Source: Candidatus Kapaibacterium sp.
GTDB taxonomy: Bacteria > Bacteroidota > Ignavibacteria > Kapaibacteriales > UBA2268
Assembly (NCBI GenBank): GCA_026418625.1
Contig: JAOABA010000005.1
Location: 1 to 51,214, forward strand
Direction: 5' to 3'
Length of the DNA stretch: 51,214 bases
Positions 44,064 to 51,214 of this stretch are shown here, piece by piece. The translations under genes and the position numbers were made by a program. Under the pieces are notes generated by a model. That model had not been told where the DNA came from and did not search any database. It saw nothing but the letters and a program-made list of their open reading frames with translations. Within the stretch, counting starts at the first letter, position 1; each line of letters begins with the position of its first letter.

Positions 44064-44172
44064 TTTGTTTTTTTATTTAATTGGAATGACAAATTTACTA
44101 AATATTAACGCATTAATCGAAAACAAAAGGATTTTTGAAAATTCTGTAAGATTTGAATATTTTTGGCGATAA

Positions 44173-45021
44173 TTAAATGGTATTTAGGAAATTACTATCC
44201 CAAAATTTGTCGAGAAGTTTGATTCGCTTATTCAATTTGATAAATAAGTTTTTTCTGCTGTTTATTAAAAATTCGATTACCTGAAGGTATTCTGATTGAT
44301 TTTGAATGTCGTGATTCAAAATCCAATAGTTTAGATTTTCGAGTAAAACTCTGTTATCCTGAATATCTCCGAGAATATCCTGAAATCCTTTTAATTCTTT
44401 AAAATAGGAATCTGGTGGATTTAAGATAGGTTGTAAAAACTCCATAGTATATCTGAATCTTTTGAAAGCGAGCCTTAACTGGTGAAATGAATCTAAGTTG
44501 TTTTTATCAAGCTTTGCTGACCTTTCCAAAACATTCAAATACTCTTCATAACCACTTTTTACAAGGTCGGAAATACCTGTCCTCGATTTTGGTAACTCTT
44601 GTTTAAGTTGTAGTTTGAGAAAAAAGACATCTTCATTTATTTCATCTATAGACCATAAGTTAATTTTTTCCTTTATTGAATTTAATAATTCAAGTTCTTT
44701 AGCTCTTAAGAACTCTAAATAATTCATTAAAATTGGAAATTGTAAAGATAAAGATTCAATTTTTAACATTTGAACTTGATTATCTCTTAATGGATTATAT
44801 AGTTTAAGTTCTTTTTTTAATCTTTTTTTAAGAATAATTAAATAACCAATTGATATATGATGGTTTAAAACATTTAAGATAGCTAAAAATCTTCTAATTG
44901 TAACTCTTAAATCGTGAACAGACTTTTCCGAAAATTTCTTTTTTACATCCTGAAAATTTCGAATATAAAAGTTCAAAACCTTATCAATAGAGTTTAATAT
45001 TATTTCTAATAAATTTGTCAT
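44173..45021 (-). CDS. CHAD domain protein
   Basis: A 282-residue helical CHAD (conserved histidine alpha-helical domain) protein. The first half has KSVHDLRVTIRRFLAILNVL (about 33-52), and the second half repeats the theme with FHQLRLAFKRFRYTMEFLQP. This internal symmetry and basic H-x2-LR-x3-RR/KRFRY signature define the domain. CHAD proteins bind inorganic polyphosphate. No triphosphate tunnel (CYTH) domain is fused or adjacent. Its ATG overlaps the stop of the upstream lipoprotein by four bases, and ktrB follows 109 bases later. Confidence 0.92.
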   Translation of the reverse strand: MTNLLEIILNSIDKVLNFYIRNFQDVKKKFSEKSVHDLRVTIRRFLAILNVLNHHISIGYLIILKKRLKKELKLYNPLRDNQVQMLKIESLSLQFPILMNYLEFLRAKELELLNSIKEKINLWSIDEINEDVFFLKLQLKQELPKSRTGISDLVKSGYEEYLNVLERSAKLDKNNLDSFHQLRLAFKRFRYTMEFLQPILNPPDSYFKELKGFQDILGDIQDNRVLLENLNYWILNHDIQNQSEYLQVIEFLINSRKNLFIKLNKRIKLLDKFWDSNFLNTI

Positions 45022-46745
45022 TCTTTAATCTCAAGTTGATAATTCTCTACTTTCCATCTGGATTTTAGTGTTACTTTATCCTTTAGTATAAAGAATTTTT
45101 CAGAAAATCGGAATTCTACAGCATTCCCGTAAGAGTATTTTCCATCTCCATCTTCATCACAAAATACTTCAAATTCATAGTCTCCGGGTGGCAAATCATC
45201 GAAACTCCATTGCAATTTATTGTTTGCTTTAGTTTTGTAAATTGTTTTAGTCAGTTGATTCTTTATAATAACATAAAAATCACCATTACAGATAAAATTA
45301 CTTTTTAAACTTCCGTTTAATCCTGAATATCCACGAATATCTGCCGTTTTAAACCTAAATGAAAAAGTTGAGTCTGGCATTTTTATATTTTCAAAACTAT
45401 ATATTGAATCCGTTCGAACCGACAGTTCATACCAAACATCACTTAATAATTTTCTTTCTGTTTTAACAATTATTATATTGTCAGTTTTGAATTTTATATT
45501 AATATTTTCTGCTGAACTATCAGAAAGATTAATAAGTTGAAATGAACTGATGTATGACAGTCTTTTCAAAGGAATATTAAAGACAAATTCAAATTCTCTC
45601 ATAGGAAAAACATTTTGGGAACTATCCTTTAAAGGTCCAGAAATAAGAGCTGGAAGAGATTTTAAATCCTTCGATATCGGTTGAAAAACAATCGAATTAG
45701 CAGTGTCCCTAATAATATTTCCGATTGTGTCCCTTATTGCAAGTTCTCTGTCTAATTTACATTTAAAAACATATTTTTTTGAAGTATCTAATTTATCATT
45801 TAAATAAATCAGGAGTTTAAATCTGCTATCGGGTGGAAAGATGACCGAACTGGGAATAATTTCTTCTTTGCCTATAGTATCTGTCAAGTTTGAAACAGCG
45901 AAAGCATTAGTAAATAAAAAATTTGTATCAAGTGGTTCGCTAAAATTTGCTTCAAGTATTTTATTGCCTATTGGATTGACATCATATAAAATTGGACCAA
46001 GTTTATCAATAACAGGTCCAAGTTTAATTTTTACATTAACTACTGAATCTTGCTTAACATAAATATCCTCTGTGTATGCTCCAAATTCATCTTGACCATC
46101 ATCATATATTCCATTTCTAAAAATATCTCTTACTGAAATTAATCTGTAATAACCATCTTTTAAAGCCTTAATTTCGAAAAGTCCGCTTGAACCAACCTGA
46201 ATGTTGTAATTAGGTTTTTCCTTTGTTATATCAAGGTATTTAGTATTTAAACTGTCAAAGGGTAGTTTATAAAGGAAGATTGAGGCTCCAGTTGGATTGG
46301 GAGAAATTAGTTGTCCGGAAATCTTCCCGCTATCTATGACATCACCTGTAGAAAAAATAATTGTAAAAGATTCATTTGGTTTATTGCCCTTCCAATCCTG
46401 AATTTCAGTTCCAAGTGATATAGAATAAGTAGTATTTTCTTTGGGTTTATCTAAAAAATTAATTCTTAATTCTCTCCCACTCCAATCAAAATCAGCATCT
46501 AATGATGGAATAATAGTAGTATTCTGCTGAACAGAATTCTTATTCATATATTTGTCAAATTTAATTTTTACATAGGATTCCTTATAATTTGTTAGACCGC
46601 TCTTTGGAAAATAATCTTTTATTTTTGGAGGGATAGTATCCCGAGGTCCTCCTGAGGGTGGCATTGGATTAGCACATCCTGAAAAGTTAATTAATGAGAG
46701 TATAGTCAAAAAAACTATAAGTGAAACTATTCTAAAATTTTTCAA
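45018..46745 (-). CDS. Ig-like (Big_5) domain lipoprotein
   Basis: A 575-residue lipoprotein: signal segment, then NFSGC with C24 as acylation site. Next comes the characteristic start ANPMPPSGGPRDTIPPKI common in Bacteroidota envelope lipoproteins. An N-terminal Big_5 domain (about 35-135, VKIKFDKYMNKNSV, ELRINFLDKPKENTTYSISL) is followed by further Ig-like strands. A C-terminal region has DLPPGDYEFEVFCDEDGDGK, also a hallmark of this group. Function is unknown, probably envelope related. Translation is coupled to the CHAD gene. Confidence 0.82.
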   Translation of the reverse strand: MKNFRIVSLIVFLTILSLINFSGCANPMPPSGGPRDTIPPKIKDYFPKSGLTNYKESYVKIKFDKYMNKNSVQQNTTIIPSLDADFDWSGRELRINFLDKPKENTTYSISLGTEIQDWKGNKPNESFTIIFSTGDVIDSGKISGQLISPNPTGASIFLYKLPFDSLNTKYLDITKEKPNYNIQVGSSGLFEIKALKDGYYRLISVRDIFRNGIYDDGQDEFGAYTEDIYVKQDSVVNVKIKLGPVIDKLGPILYDVNPIGNKILEANFSEPLDTNFLFTNAFAVSNLTDTIGKEEIIPSSVIFPPDSRFKLLIYLNDKLDTSKKYVFKCKLDRELAIRDTIGNIIRDTANSIVFQPISKDLKSLPALISGPLKDSSQNVFPMREFEFVFNIPLKRLSYISSFQLINLSDSSAENINIKFKTDNIIIVKTERKLLSDVWYELSVRTDSIYSFENIKMPDSTFSFRFKTADIRGYSGLNGSLKSNFICNGDFYVIIKNQLTKTIYKTKANNKLQWSFDDLPPGDYEFEVFCDEDGDGKYSYGNAVEFRFSEKFFILKDKVTLKSRWKVENYQLEIKE

Positions 46746-46799
46746 TATTTATATTCAAATTTTTTAGAGAAATGAATTATCAAGAGCAAAAATAAGAAA

Positions 46800-48383
46800 T
46801 TAGTTTATTTGATAAATTTCAACTCTTCGATTAAGTTCGTGATTTTCAGATTTTGGAGACGTTTTGCCCTTGGCTTCAATAATTAGTTTGGCTTTTGTCA
46901 ATTTATTTTTCTTAATATAATTGAGTGTGTTATCAGCCCTTTTTTTAGAAAGCCGATAATTATATTCATCTGAGCCAGATTCATCAGTATGACCAACAAT
47001 TTTTAATTTTTTGTATTTTGTTGATTTTTTAAAGAAATCTGACAATATTTGTTTAGAGTCAGATGTTAGTTTGTCAGAGTCCAACTCGAAGTATATTGTT
47101 ATCAAAGATTCGTTAAGATTGTTAGTAGTAGAAAAATTTTCCGAAGATTGATTTTCCTTTTTTTCAGTAGATTCAGATTCATATTTACGTAAAATAATAT
47201 CATATTCAAACCATTTTGGAAAATCAAGATTATATGTTGCAATAGAAAAACTTGCCGAAAAATCTTTGTAGTCAATAATAGCAGAAGCTAAAATACCTTT
47301 TCTTACAGCAAAGCTATATGTTCCTGTTTGAGCATCCGACCATACTGTATCAACATTTTGACTATCTTCATAAATTAAAGCGATAGGTATAGATTCATTT
47401 ACTAATAAATTATCATTTTTTGAAGATTTAAAAACTTTACCACTGACTAAAGCATAAGGAAGTGGTCTTAAGCTGTCGGGAATTTCAGCCAAATAAATAC
47501 CTTCCCTTTTGGTAATTGTATCATAACTGACTAAATATGCAGCATTACCCAAAGCAGTCAACCAAAGATTACCATCGTCGGATTGACTATTAATACTTTC
47601 TCCCAAATTAATTGGTTCGCTCCACACTATCCAACTATTATCCAATCTTCTTGTCATAAAAATATCAAGCTTACCATTTCCTTTATGCCCGTTTGAAGAA
47701 AAATAAAGTGTTTTTCCGTCAAGAGCCAAGTGAACTGAAGCTTCCGAACCTTTAGTATTTATTATTGGTCCGAGATTTTTAGGTTCGCTAAATGTATTTG
47801 ATTTTTCATCAAAAAAAGAAACATATAAATCTAAATCTCCAAAGCTATCATCTCTATTTAAAGACATTAATAGCACTCTTTTATCAGATGAGAGACAGCC
47901 ATAAAAATTTTTTGAATTATTATAAAAATTTTGAATCTTTATAGGTTCTGGTGACGAGAAAACACCATTGATTTTTCGGGATATTGAAAAACCACTAGTT
48001 TTGCTTCCGTCGGGCTGATATATGCCATATACTAAAGCGAATTGCCCATCAGGTGTTAAACTAAATAAGACATCGGAGTCTTTAGTATTTAGATTTATTC
48101 CGATATTTTTGGGTTCAGTCCAAGCGTTATTCTCATTCTTTTTTGAATACCAAATATCATCATTATCGTTGATACCATTAATATTTTCAGGGTGAATTTT
48201 TCTATCGAAATAAATAGTTTCTTCTTTCAAATTAGTAACAGGAACAATAGCTGGTTGATAACTATTAATTATTTCTGGAAGTCTTTGCTTTGTTGATTTT
48301 GTTTGTGCATTTGTAATGTAACAGAGAAAATTACCTAAAGTAAAGATTAGCAAAAAAATAAATATTTTCATAGCTTCATTCAT
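46800..48383 (-). CDS. OmpA-family protein with PD40 propeller repeats
   Basis: A 527-residue exported protein. MNEAMKIF starts at 48383, or a second Met four codons on could be used; a signal peptide ends TNAQ. PD40 repeats follow (FSLTPDGQFALVYG, CLSSDKRVLLMSLN, HLALDGKTLYFSSNGHKGNG). The C-terminal OmpA peptidoglycan-binding domain spans about 420-527: ITIYFELDSDKLTSDSKQIL, KLKIVGHTDESGSDEYNYRL, SKKRADN and NRRVEI. This anchors the protein to the wall beneath the outer membrane, a type abundant in gliding and T9SS-bearing Bacteroidota. Its ATG overlaps the stop of the sigma-54 activator (ATGA). Confidence 0.9.
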   Translation of the reverse strand: MNEAMKIFIFLLIFTLGNFLCYITNAQTKSTKQRLPEIINSYQPAIVPVTNLKEETIYFDRKIHPENINGINDNDDIWYSKKNENNAWTEPKNIGINLNTKDSDVLFSLTPDGQFALVYGIYQPDGSKTSGFSISRKINGVFSSPEPIKIQNFYNNSKNFYGCLSSDKRVLLMSLNRDDSFGDLDLYVSFFDEKSNTFSEPKNLGPIINTKGSEASVHLALDGKTLYFSSNGHKGNGKLDIFMTRRLDNSWIVWSEPINLGESINSQSDDGNLWLTALGNAAYLVSYDTITKREGIYLAEIPDSLRPLPYALVSGKVFKSSKNDNLLVNESIPIALIYEDSQNVDTVWSDAQTGTYSFAVRKGILASAIIDYKDFSASFSIATYNLDFPKWFEYDIILRKYESESTEKKENQSSENFSTTNNLNESLITIYFELDSDKLTSDSKQILSDFFKKSTKYKKLKIVGHTDESGSDEYNYRLSKKRADNTLNYIKKNKLTKAKLIIEAKGKTSPKSENHELNRRVEIYQIN

Positions 48384-49624
48384 AAGTCATTGTTGATATT
48401 TAATTCATTTATTTTTCTGTATAATGTTCTTTCACTAATTCCAAGCAGATTAGCAGCAATTCTTCTATTGCCCGATGAACTTTTTAGAGCTTCAATTATT
48501 GCTCTCTTTTCTAATTCATCCAGCTTCAATAAGTTAAAATCAATTTTTTTGTCTGTATCTGCTTTGTTTAAGTCATTATTAGAAATTAAGTAAGTGTTTA
48601 ATTCTTCTATTTCAAGACCAATATCGTCGATTTTATTTTCAAGGGTTCTTAAATATTTGAACATATTGGTAATATCGTGTTTTAATTCAAGTAAAGACCT
48701 GAAAATAATCTCTAATTCGAACTTTTGAGGTTCTTCATAATCAACATACTGAACCAAAGCTTTATCAGCAGGTTGAGGTGCTATATCTTTTGGTGGTAAA
48801 GCCAATGGTATATATCTTTTTAATATATCCTGCGAAATAAATGTTGCCTGCTCCAAGGTAACAAGAGTCTCAATCAAATTCTTCAATTCACGAATGTTTC
48901 CAGTCCAAGGGCGTCTTTCAAGAATAAGCAGAGCATCATTTGAAATTCCGTCATACTTTAAGCCTAATTTAGCACAAGTTTTTTCGGCAAAATAATTGAC
49001 TAAATCTTTGATATCCTCAGGATGTTCTCTTAACGGGGGCAAAGTTATATGGACTGAATTTAATCGAAAAAATAAATCCCTTCGAAAGTTGCCTTTTTCA
49101 ATTTCAGTCTCGAGGTCTCTGTTTGTTGCGGCTATAATCCTGACATCTACTTTTTTTAGAGTAGTTGAGCCTAATCGAGTAAATTCCCCGCTTTCAAGAA
49201 CTCTTAATAGTTTAACTTGAGTTCCAATAGGCATCTCACCAATTTCATCAAGGAAGATAGTTCCTTTGTCAGCAACCTCGAAGAAGCCTTTTCTTTGCTC
49301 AATGGCCCCAGTAAAAGCACCTTTTTCGTTACCAAAAAGTTCAGATTCCAATAATGTTTCAGGGATTGCACCACAATTAACACTAATAAAAGGAAATTTC
49401 TTACGATTGCTCAATCCGTGAATAGCATTAGCAAATACTTCTTTTCCGGTTCCAGTTTCTCCGGTAATAAGCACCGGTAAATCAGTAGGAGCTGCAAGAG
49501 CAACTCTGTTAATAACTTCAAGCATCTTTTTTGATTCACCGATTATGCCAAACTTGTTACGGAGTAACTTGTAGATGTTATCGTCGAAGGCATTCTGTAG
49601 GTTTATTTCATCTTTGATTTCCAT
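48380..49624 (-). CDS. sigma-54-dependent transcriptional activator without a sensor domain
   Basis: AAA+ enhancer-binding protein for RpoN. ATG 49624 (MEIKDEIN) is preferred over an in-frame TTG nine bases upstream; GGGAGGA abuts it. In the 414-residue protein, Walker A GETGTGKE is at 55-62, the sigma-54 contact loop GAFTGA at 102-107 and Walker B GTIFLDEIGE at 121-130. R-finger segments and a Fis-type HTH at the end (NRRIAANLLGISERTLYRKI) follow. Only about 24 residues precede the AAA+ domain, so there is no receiver, GAF or PAS input. About 100 residues of predicted coiled coil separate the AAA+ domain from the HTH. It overlaps the rhodanese gene upstream and the OmpA gene downstream. It may drive the 9984 promoter. 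Confidence 0.94.
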   Translation of the reverse strand: MEIKDEINLQNAFDDNIYKLLRNKFGIIGESKKMLEVINRVALAAPTDLPVLITGETGTGKEVFANAIHGLSNRKKFPFISVNCGAIPETLLESELFGNEKGAFTGAIEQRKGFFEVADKGTIFLDEIGEMPIGTQVKLLRVLESGEFTRLGSTTLKKVDVRIIAATNRDLETEIEKGNFRRDLFFRLNSVHITLPPLREHPEDIKDLVNYFAEKTCAKLGLKYDGISNDALLILERRPWTGNIRELKNLIETLVTLEQATFISQDILKRYIPLALPPKDIAPQPADKALVQYVDYEEPQKFELEIIFRSLLELKHDITNMFKYLRTLENKIDDIGLEIEELNTYLISNNDLNKADTDKKIDFNLLKLDELEKRAIIEALKSSSGNRRIAANLLGISERTLYRKINELNINNDL

Positions 49625-50244
49625 TCCTCCCAACCACCGTAATAAACGAGAACGTTTTTAAATCCAAAACTTAAAATATCTTTCGCAAGCTTTTCACTTG
49701 CATCGCAATTTCCACCACTGCAATATATAATCAAAATTTTGTCCCTTGGGAGCATAGTTATCATTTTGAAATATTCTGTTTGATCCATCATATAGGCATC
49801 TATATTTATAGCATTGCCAATATGACCATTTGCATAATCTATTTCATTCCTTGCATCAATAATCAGAAAAGACGGATCGTTTAAATATTTTTTTATTTGA
49901 TTATAGTTAATAAACTTAAAGCCATCTTCTGTTAATTTTAAATTCTCAAGTAACTCATTTTTGTTTATTGATGCAATCTCAACGCTTTCTTTTTTTACCA
50001 ATGTATCTTTAAGTTTAATATTTTCACTATTTTTTATATTCAAGTCGGTTTGATTCGAGGTATCTTTTTTTTGACCTTCCTGAGCTTGCTTCATTATACC
50101 AACTAATAATGAATCATCAACGAACTCAACTTTTGGGGGTTTTCGGATTAGGGGTATCGGCTTTGCTGAAAACTGGTTATAAATCAGACCAAGTGCAAAA
50201 GAAATCAAAAAAATTCCTAATATTTCATAAACTAATCTTTTCAT
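49603..50244 (-). CDS. membrane-anchored rhodanese-like protein
   Basis: A 213-residue protein with an N-terminal membrane helix (about 8-25), a polar linker rich in Lys, Ser and Asn (about 50-100), and a C-terminal rhodanese domain. It shows FLIIDARNEIDYANGHIGNA (about 125-144) and the active-site loop IIYCSGGNCDAS, with catalytic C175 and a second C180, then LVYYGGWEEWK. This indicates sulfur transfer or a redox-sensing role at the membrane, with the domain probably on the periplasmic face. It is the first gene of the run leading into the sigma-54 activator, which it overlaps. A perfect palindrome lies upstream. Confidence 0.88.
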   Translation of the reverse strand: MKRLVYEILGIFLISFALGLIYNQFSAKPIPLIRKPPKVEFVDDSLLVGIMKQAQEGQKKDTSNQTDLNIKNSENIKLKDTLVKKESVEIASINKNELLENLKLTEDGFKFINYNQIKKYLNDPSFLIIDARNEIDYANGHIGNAINIDAYMMDQTEYFKMITMLPRDKILIIYCSGGNCDASEKLAKDILSFGFKNVLVYYGGWEEWKSKMK

Positions 50245-50298
50245 ATATTTTTATACTTATTATTCTCTCTAATTTTTGTTTGTTCAGTATGTTAAAGA

Positions 50299-50330
50299 AT
50301 TATAAACCTTTTTACCAACGTTGGTAAAAA
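50299..50330 (-). promoter_or_regulatory. promoter with overlapping perfect 22-base palindrome
   Basis: On the minus strand a TATAAT -10 box (50304-50299) lies 5 bases downstream of a perfect 22-base palindrome (50309-50330, left arm TTTTTACCAAC, right arm GTTGGTAAAAA). The palindrome would cover the spacer and -35 region of a promoter for the rhodanese gene (ATG at 50244). Its centre CCAACGTTGG has the central CG of LacI/GalR-type operators, so a repressor binding here would block the promoter. As a hairpin it would need a four-base loop and is not GC-rich, so an operator is preferred over a terminator. Confidence 0.5.
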
Positions 50331-50372
50331 TTTAATATTGTTAAATTAGGTTTGAGAGATTTGATTAGTAGC

Positions 50373-51214
50373 TTAGCACATTTCTTGTTCAATCATTCTA
50401 TAACCAATTAGAATAGCTCCCCTGAGAGCTGTCCCTTTAGGTTCGACTCTAACAAAGTTATTAAGACTTTTAATCCTTTCGTCAAGCATTTTTTCCAAAA
50501 TTGTGTTAGCGTCAATAATTCCACCCATTAAAGCTACTGGAATTTTTTTAAGTTTAAAGTTCTTTTCGAGGGCTGTCAATAATTCTAATAAATGTTCGGA
50601 AGCACGATGAATAATATCAAGGCAAACTTTATCTCCATTTGATGCACATTTCATAACTAAGGGTGATAGCATATGGTATTCAAATGCTCTTTCAGCATAA
50701 GCTTTAACTATTGTTCTTGGTTGATTGACATCAATTGAGGGTGATATTTCTGAAAGAAGCTGAGTTAGTTCCGTTTTTTCGCCTCTTCCATCAAGATCCC
50801 GCACTACTGCAGTTAGACCTTCCCTACCAATCCAAGCTCCGCTTCCTTCATCATCAAGCTCAATACCCCAACCACCACATCTTGTTATCAAGCCCTTTTC
50901 GTTTCGAGCAAGAGCTATTGAGCCTGTTCCAACAATTAGTATTATTCCGGGATCCCCTTCGAATGCTCCTTCAAGAGCCAATTCTGCATCACTTGTAACA
51001 TAAATATCATTTAAAGTTATATTTTGACCTCGTGCCAAGGTCTTTAATAATTGTTTAGATCGTTTCTTTTCTTCATCGAGCCAAACTCCAGCAAGACCAA
51101 TAACAGTTGCATCTATTTCTGCGGAATCAATTTCTGCTTGTTCGCATAAATCAGTTATAACGTTTAATAATCTTTCCGTTGACTCACCAACTCCAACGGC
51201 TCCTATTCTTGTTG
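50373..51214 (-). CDS. BadF/BadG/BcrA/BcrD-type kinase (probable GlcNAc kinase), N-terminus missing
   Basis: The frame runs open to the right edge of the window, so the start lies beyond it; the internal TTG at 51038 is not the start. The visible 280 residues carry the sugar-kinase/actin-fold segments of the BadF family: VIGLAGVW, a second-domain phosphate loop GTGSIALARNEKG, GGWGIELDDEGSGAWIGREGL, and adenosine-site VALMGGIIDAN. This pattern fits eukaryotic-like N-acetylglucosamine kinase rather than CoA-reductase activators, which have a cysteine cluster that is not seen here. A palindromic operator candidate lies 43 bases after its stop. Confidence 0.85.
   Translation of the reverse strand, partial: TRIGAVGVGESTERLLNVITDLCEQAEIDSAEIDATVIGLAGVWLDEEKKRSKQLLKTLARGQNITLNDIYVTSDAELALEGAFEGDPGIILIVGTGSIALARNEKGLITRCGGWGIELDDEGSGAWIGREGLTAVVRDLDGRGEKTELTQLLSEISPSIDVNQPRTIVKAYAERAFEYHMLSPLVMKCASNGDKVCLDIIHRASEHLLELLTALEKNFKLKKIPVALMGGIIDANTILEKMLDERIKSLNNFVRVEPKGTALRGAILIGYRMIEQEMC

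Noticed and set aside
50309-50330. Reading the palindrome as a bidirectional terminator
   Set aside because: The arms meet without a loop, the stem is AT-rich at its base, and it lies directly upstream of a TATAAT box, which favours an operator.

Overview
The window is AT-rich, compactly packed DNA from a free-living, flagellated, double-membrane bacterium. The gene set points to the Fibrobacteres-Chlorobi-Bacteroidetes (FCB) superphylum. It has a secreted BNR-repeat protein with a type IX (Por) sorting tail, PD40/OmpA envelope proteins, DUF3109, a TonB-dependent receptor with an N-terminal carboxypeptidase-regulatory-like domain, and Ig-like lipoproteins with Bacteroidota-type lipoboxes. A flagellar operon with both L- and P-ring genes is unusual for classical Bacteroidia but fits Ignavibacteria/Kapabacteria-like lineages. 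That placement is inference. No rRNA, tRNA or CRISPR array was seen. No gene-free stretch exceeds 300 bases; the longest, about 285 bases at 1301-1585, holds only a short tandem repeat.

Layout. 1-135 is the end of an IS3-family insertion sequence. 215-1300 is a lipoprotein with an internal duplication. 1586-5564 (minus) is an overlapping three-gene unit: T9SS-tailed BNR protein, yjbQ, queC. 5704-9807 (plus) carries DUF3109, rpoN (sigma-54), a dihydroorotate dehydrogenase-like protein and an outer-membrane barrel. 10033-19312 (plus) is one long flagellar operon: small ORF, flgF, flgG, flgA, flgH, flgI, flgJ-SLT fusion, flgN, four-helix-bundle protein, flgK, flgL, motA. A good sigma-54 type promoter lies just upstream of it. 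manC (minus) follows convergently. 20530-23609 is a compact probable metal-uptake cassette: Cys/His-rich small protein, His-containing lipoprotein, ZnuD-like TonB receptor. 23627-26837 (minus) holds an HNH nuclease and priA. 26931-28866 holds an HtrA protease and lptB. 29051-32404 (minus) holds mnmA, a DnaJ-like chaperone and a PPi-type phosphofructokinase. 32584-34865 (plus) holds murI, ruvA and a HisA-like protein that lacks catalytic residues. Then come a large lipoprotein with papain-like and PKD domains (minus), an ABC exporter half (plus), and a long minus-strand run from 50244 to 39552: rhodanese, sigma-54 activator, PD40-OmpA protein, Ig-like lipoprotein, CHAD protein, KtrB, KtrA and a PD40 envelope protein. 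The right edge cuts a BadF/BadG-type kinase.

How it fits together. Sigma-54, a sigma-54 activator without a sensory domain and a flagellar operon with a -24/-12 promoter occur in the same window, which suggests flagellar class control by RpoN. The right-hand run joins envelope proteins to potassium uptake and a polyphosphate-binding CHAD domain. Most other genes are housekeeping. The least explained items are the HisA pseudoenzyme, the papain-PKD lipoprotein, the S23-like protein inside the flagellar operon, the metal cassette and a perfect 22-base palindrome at 50309-50330.
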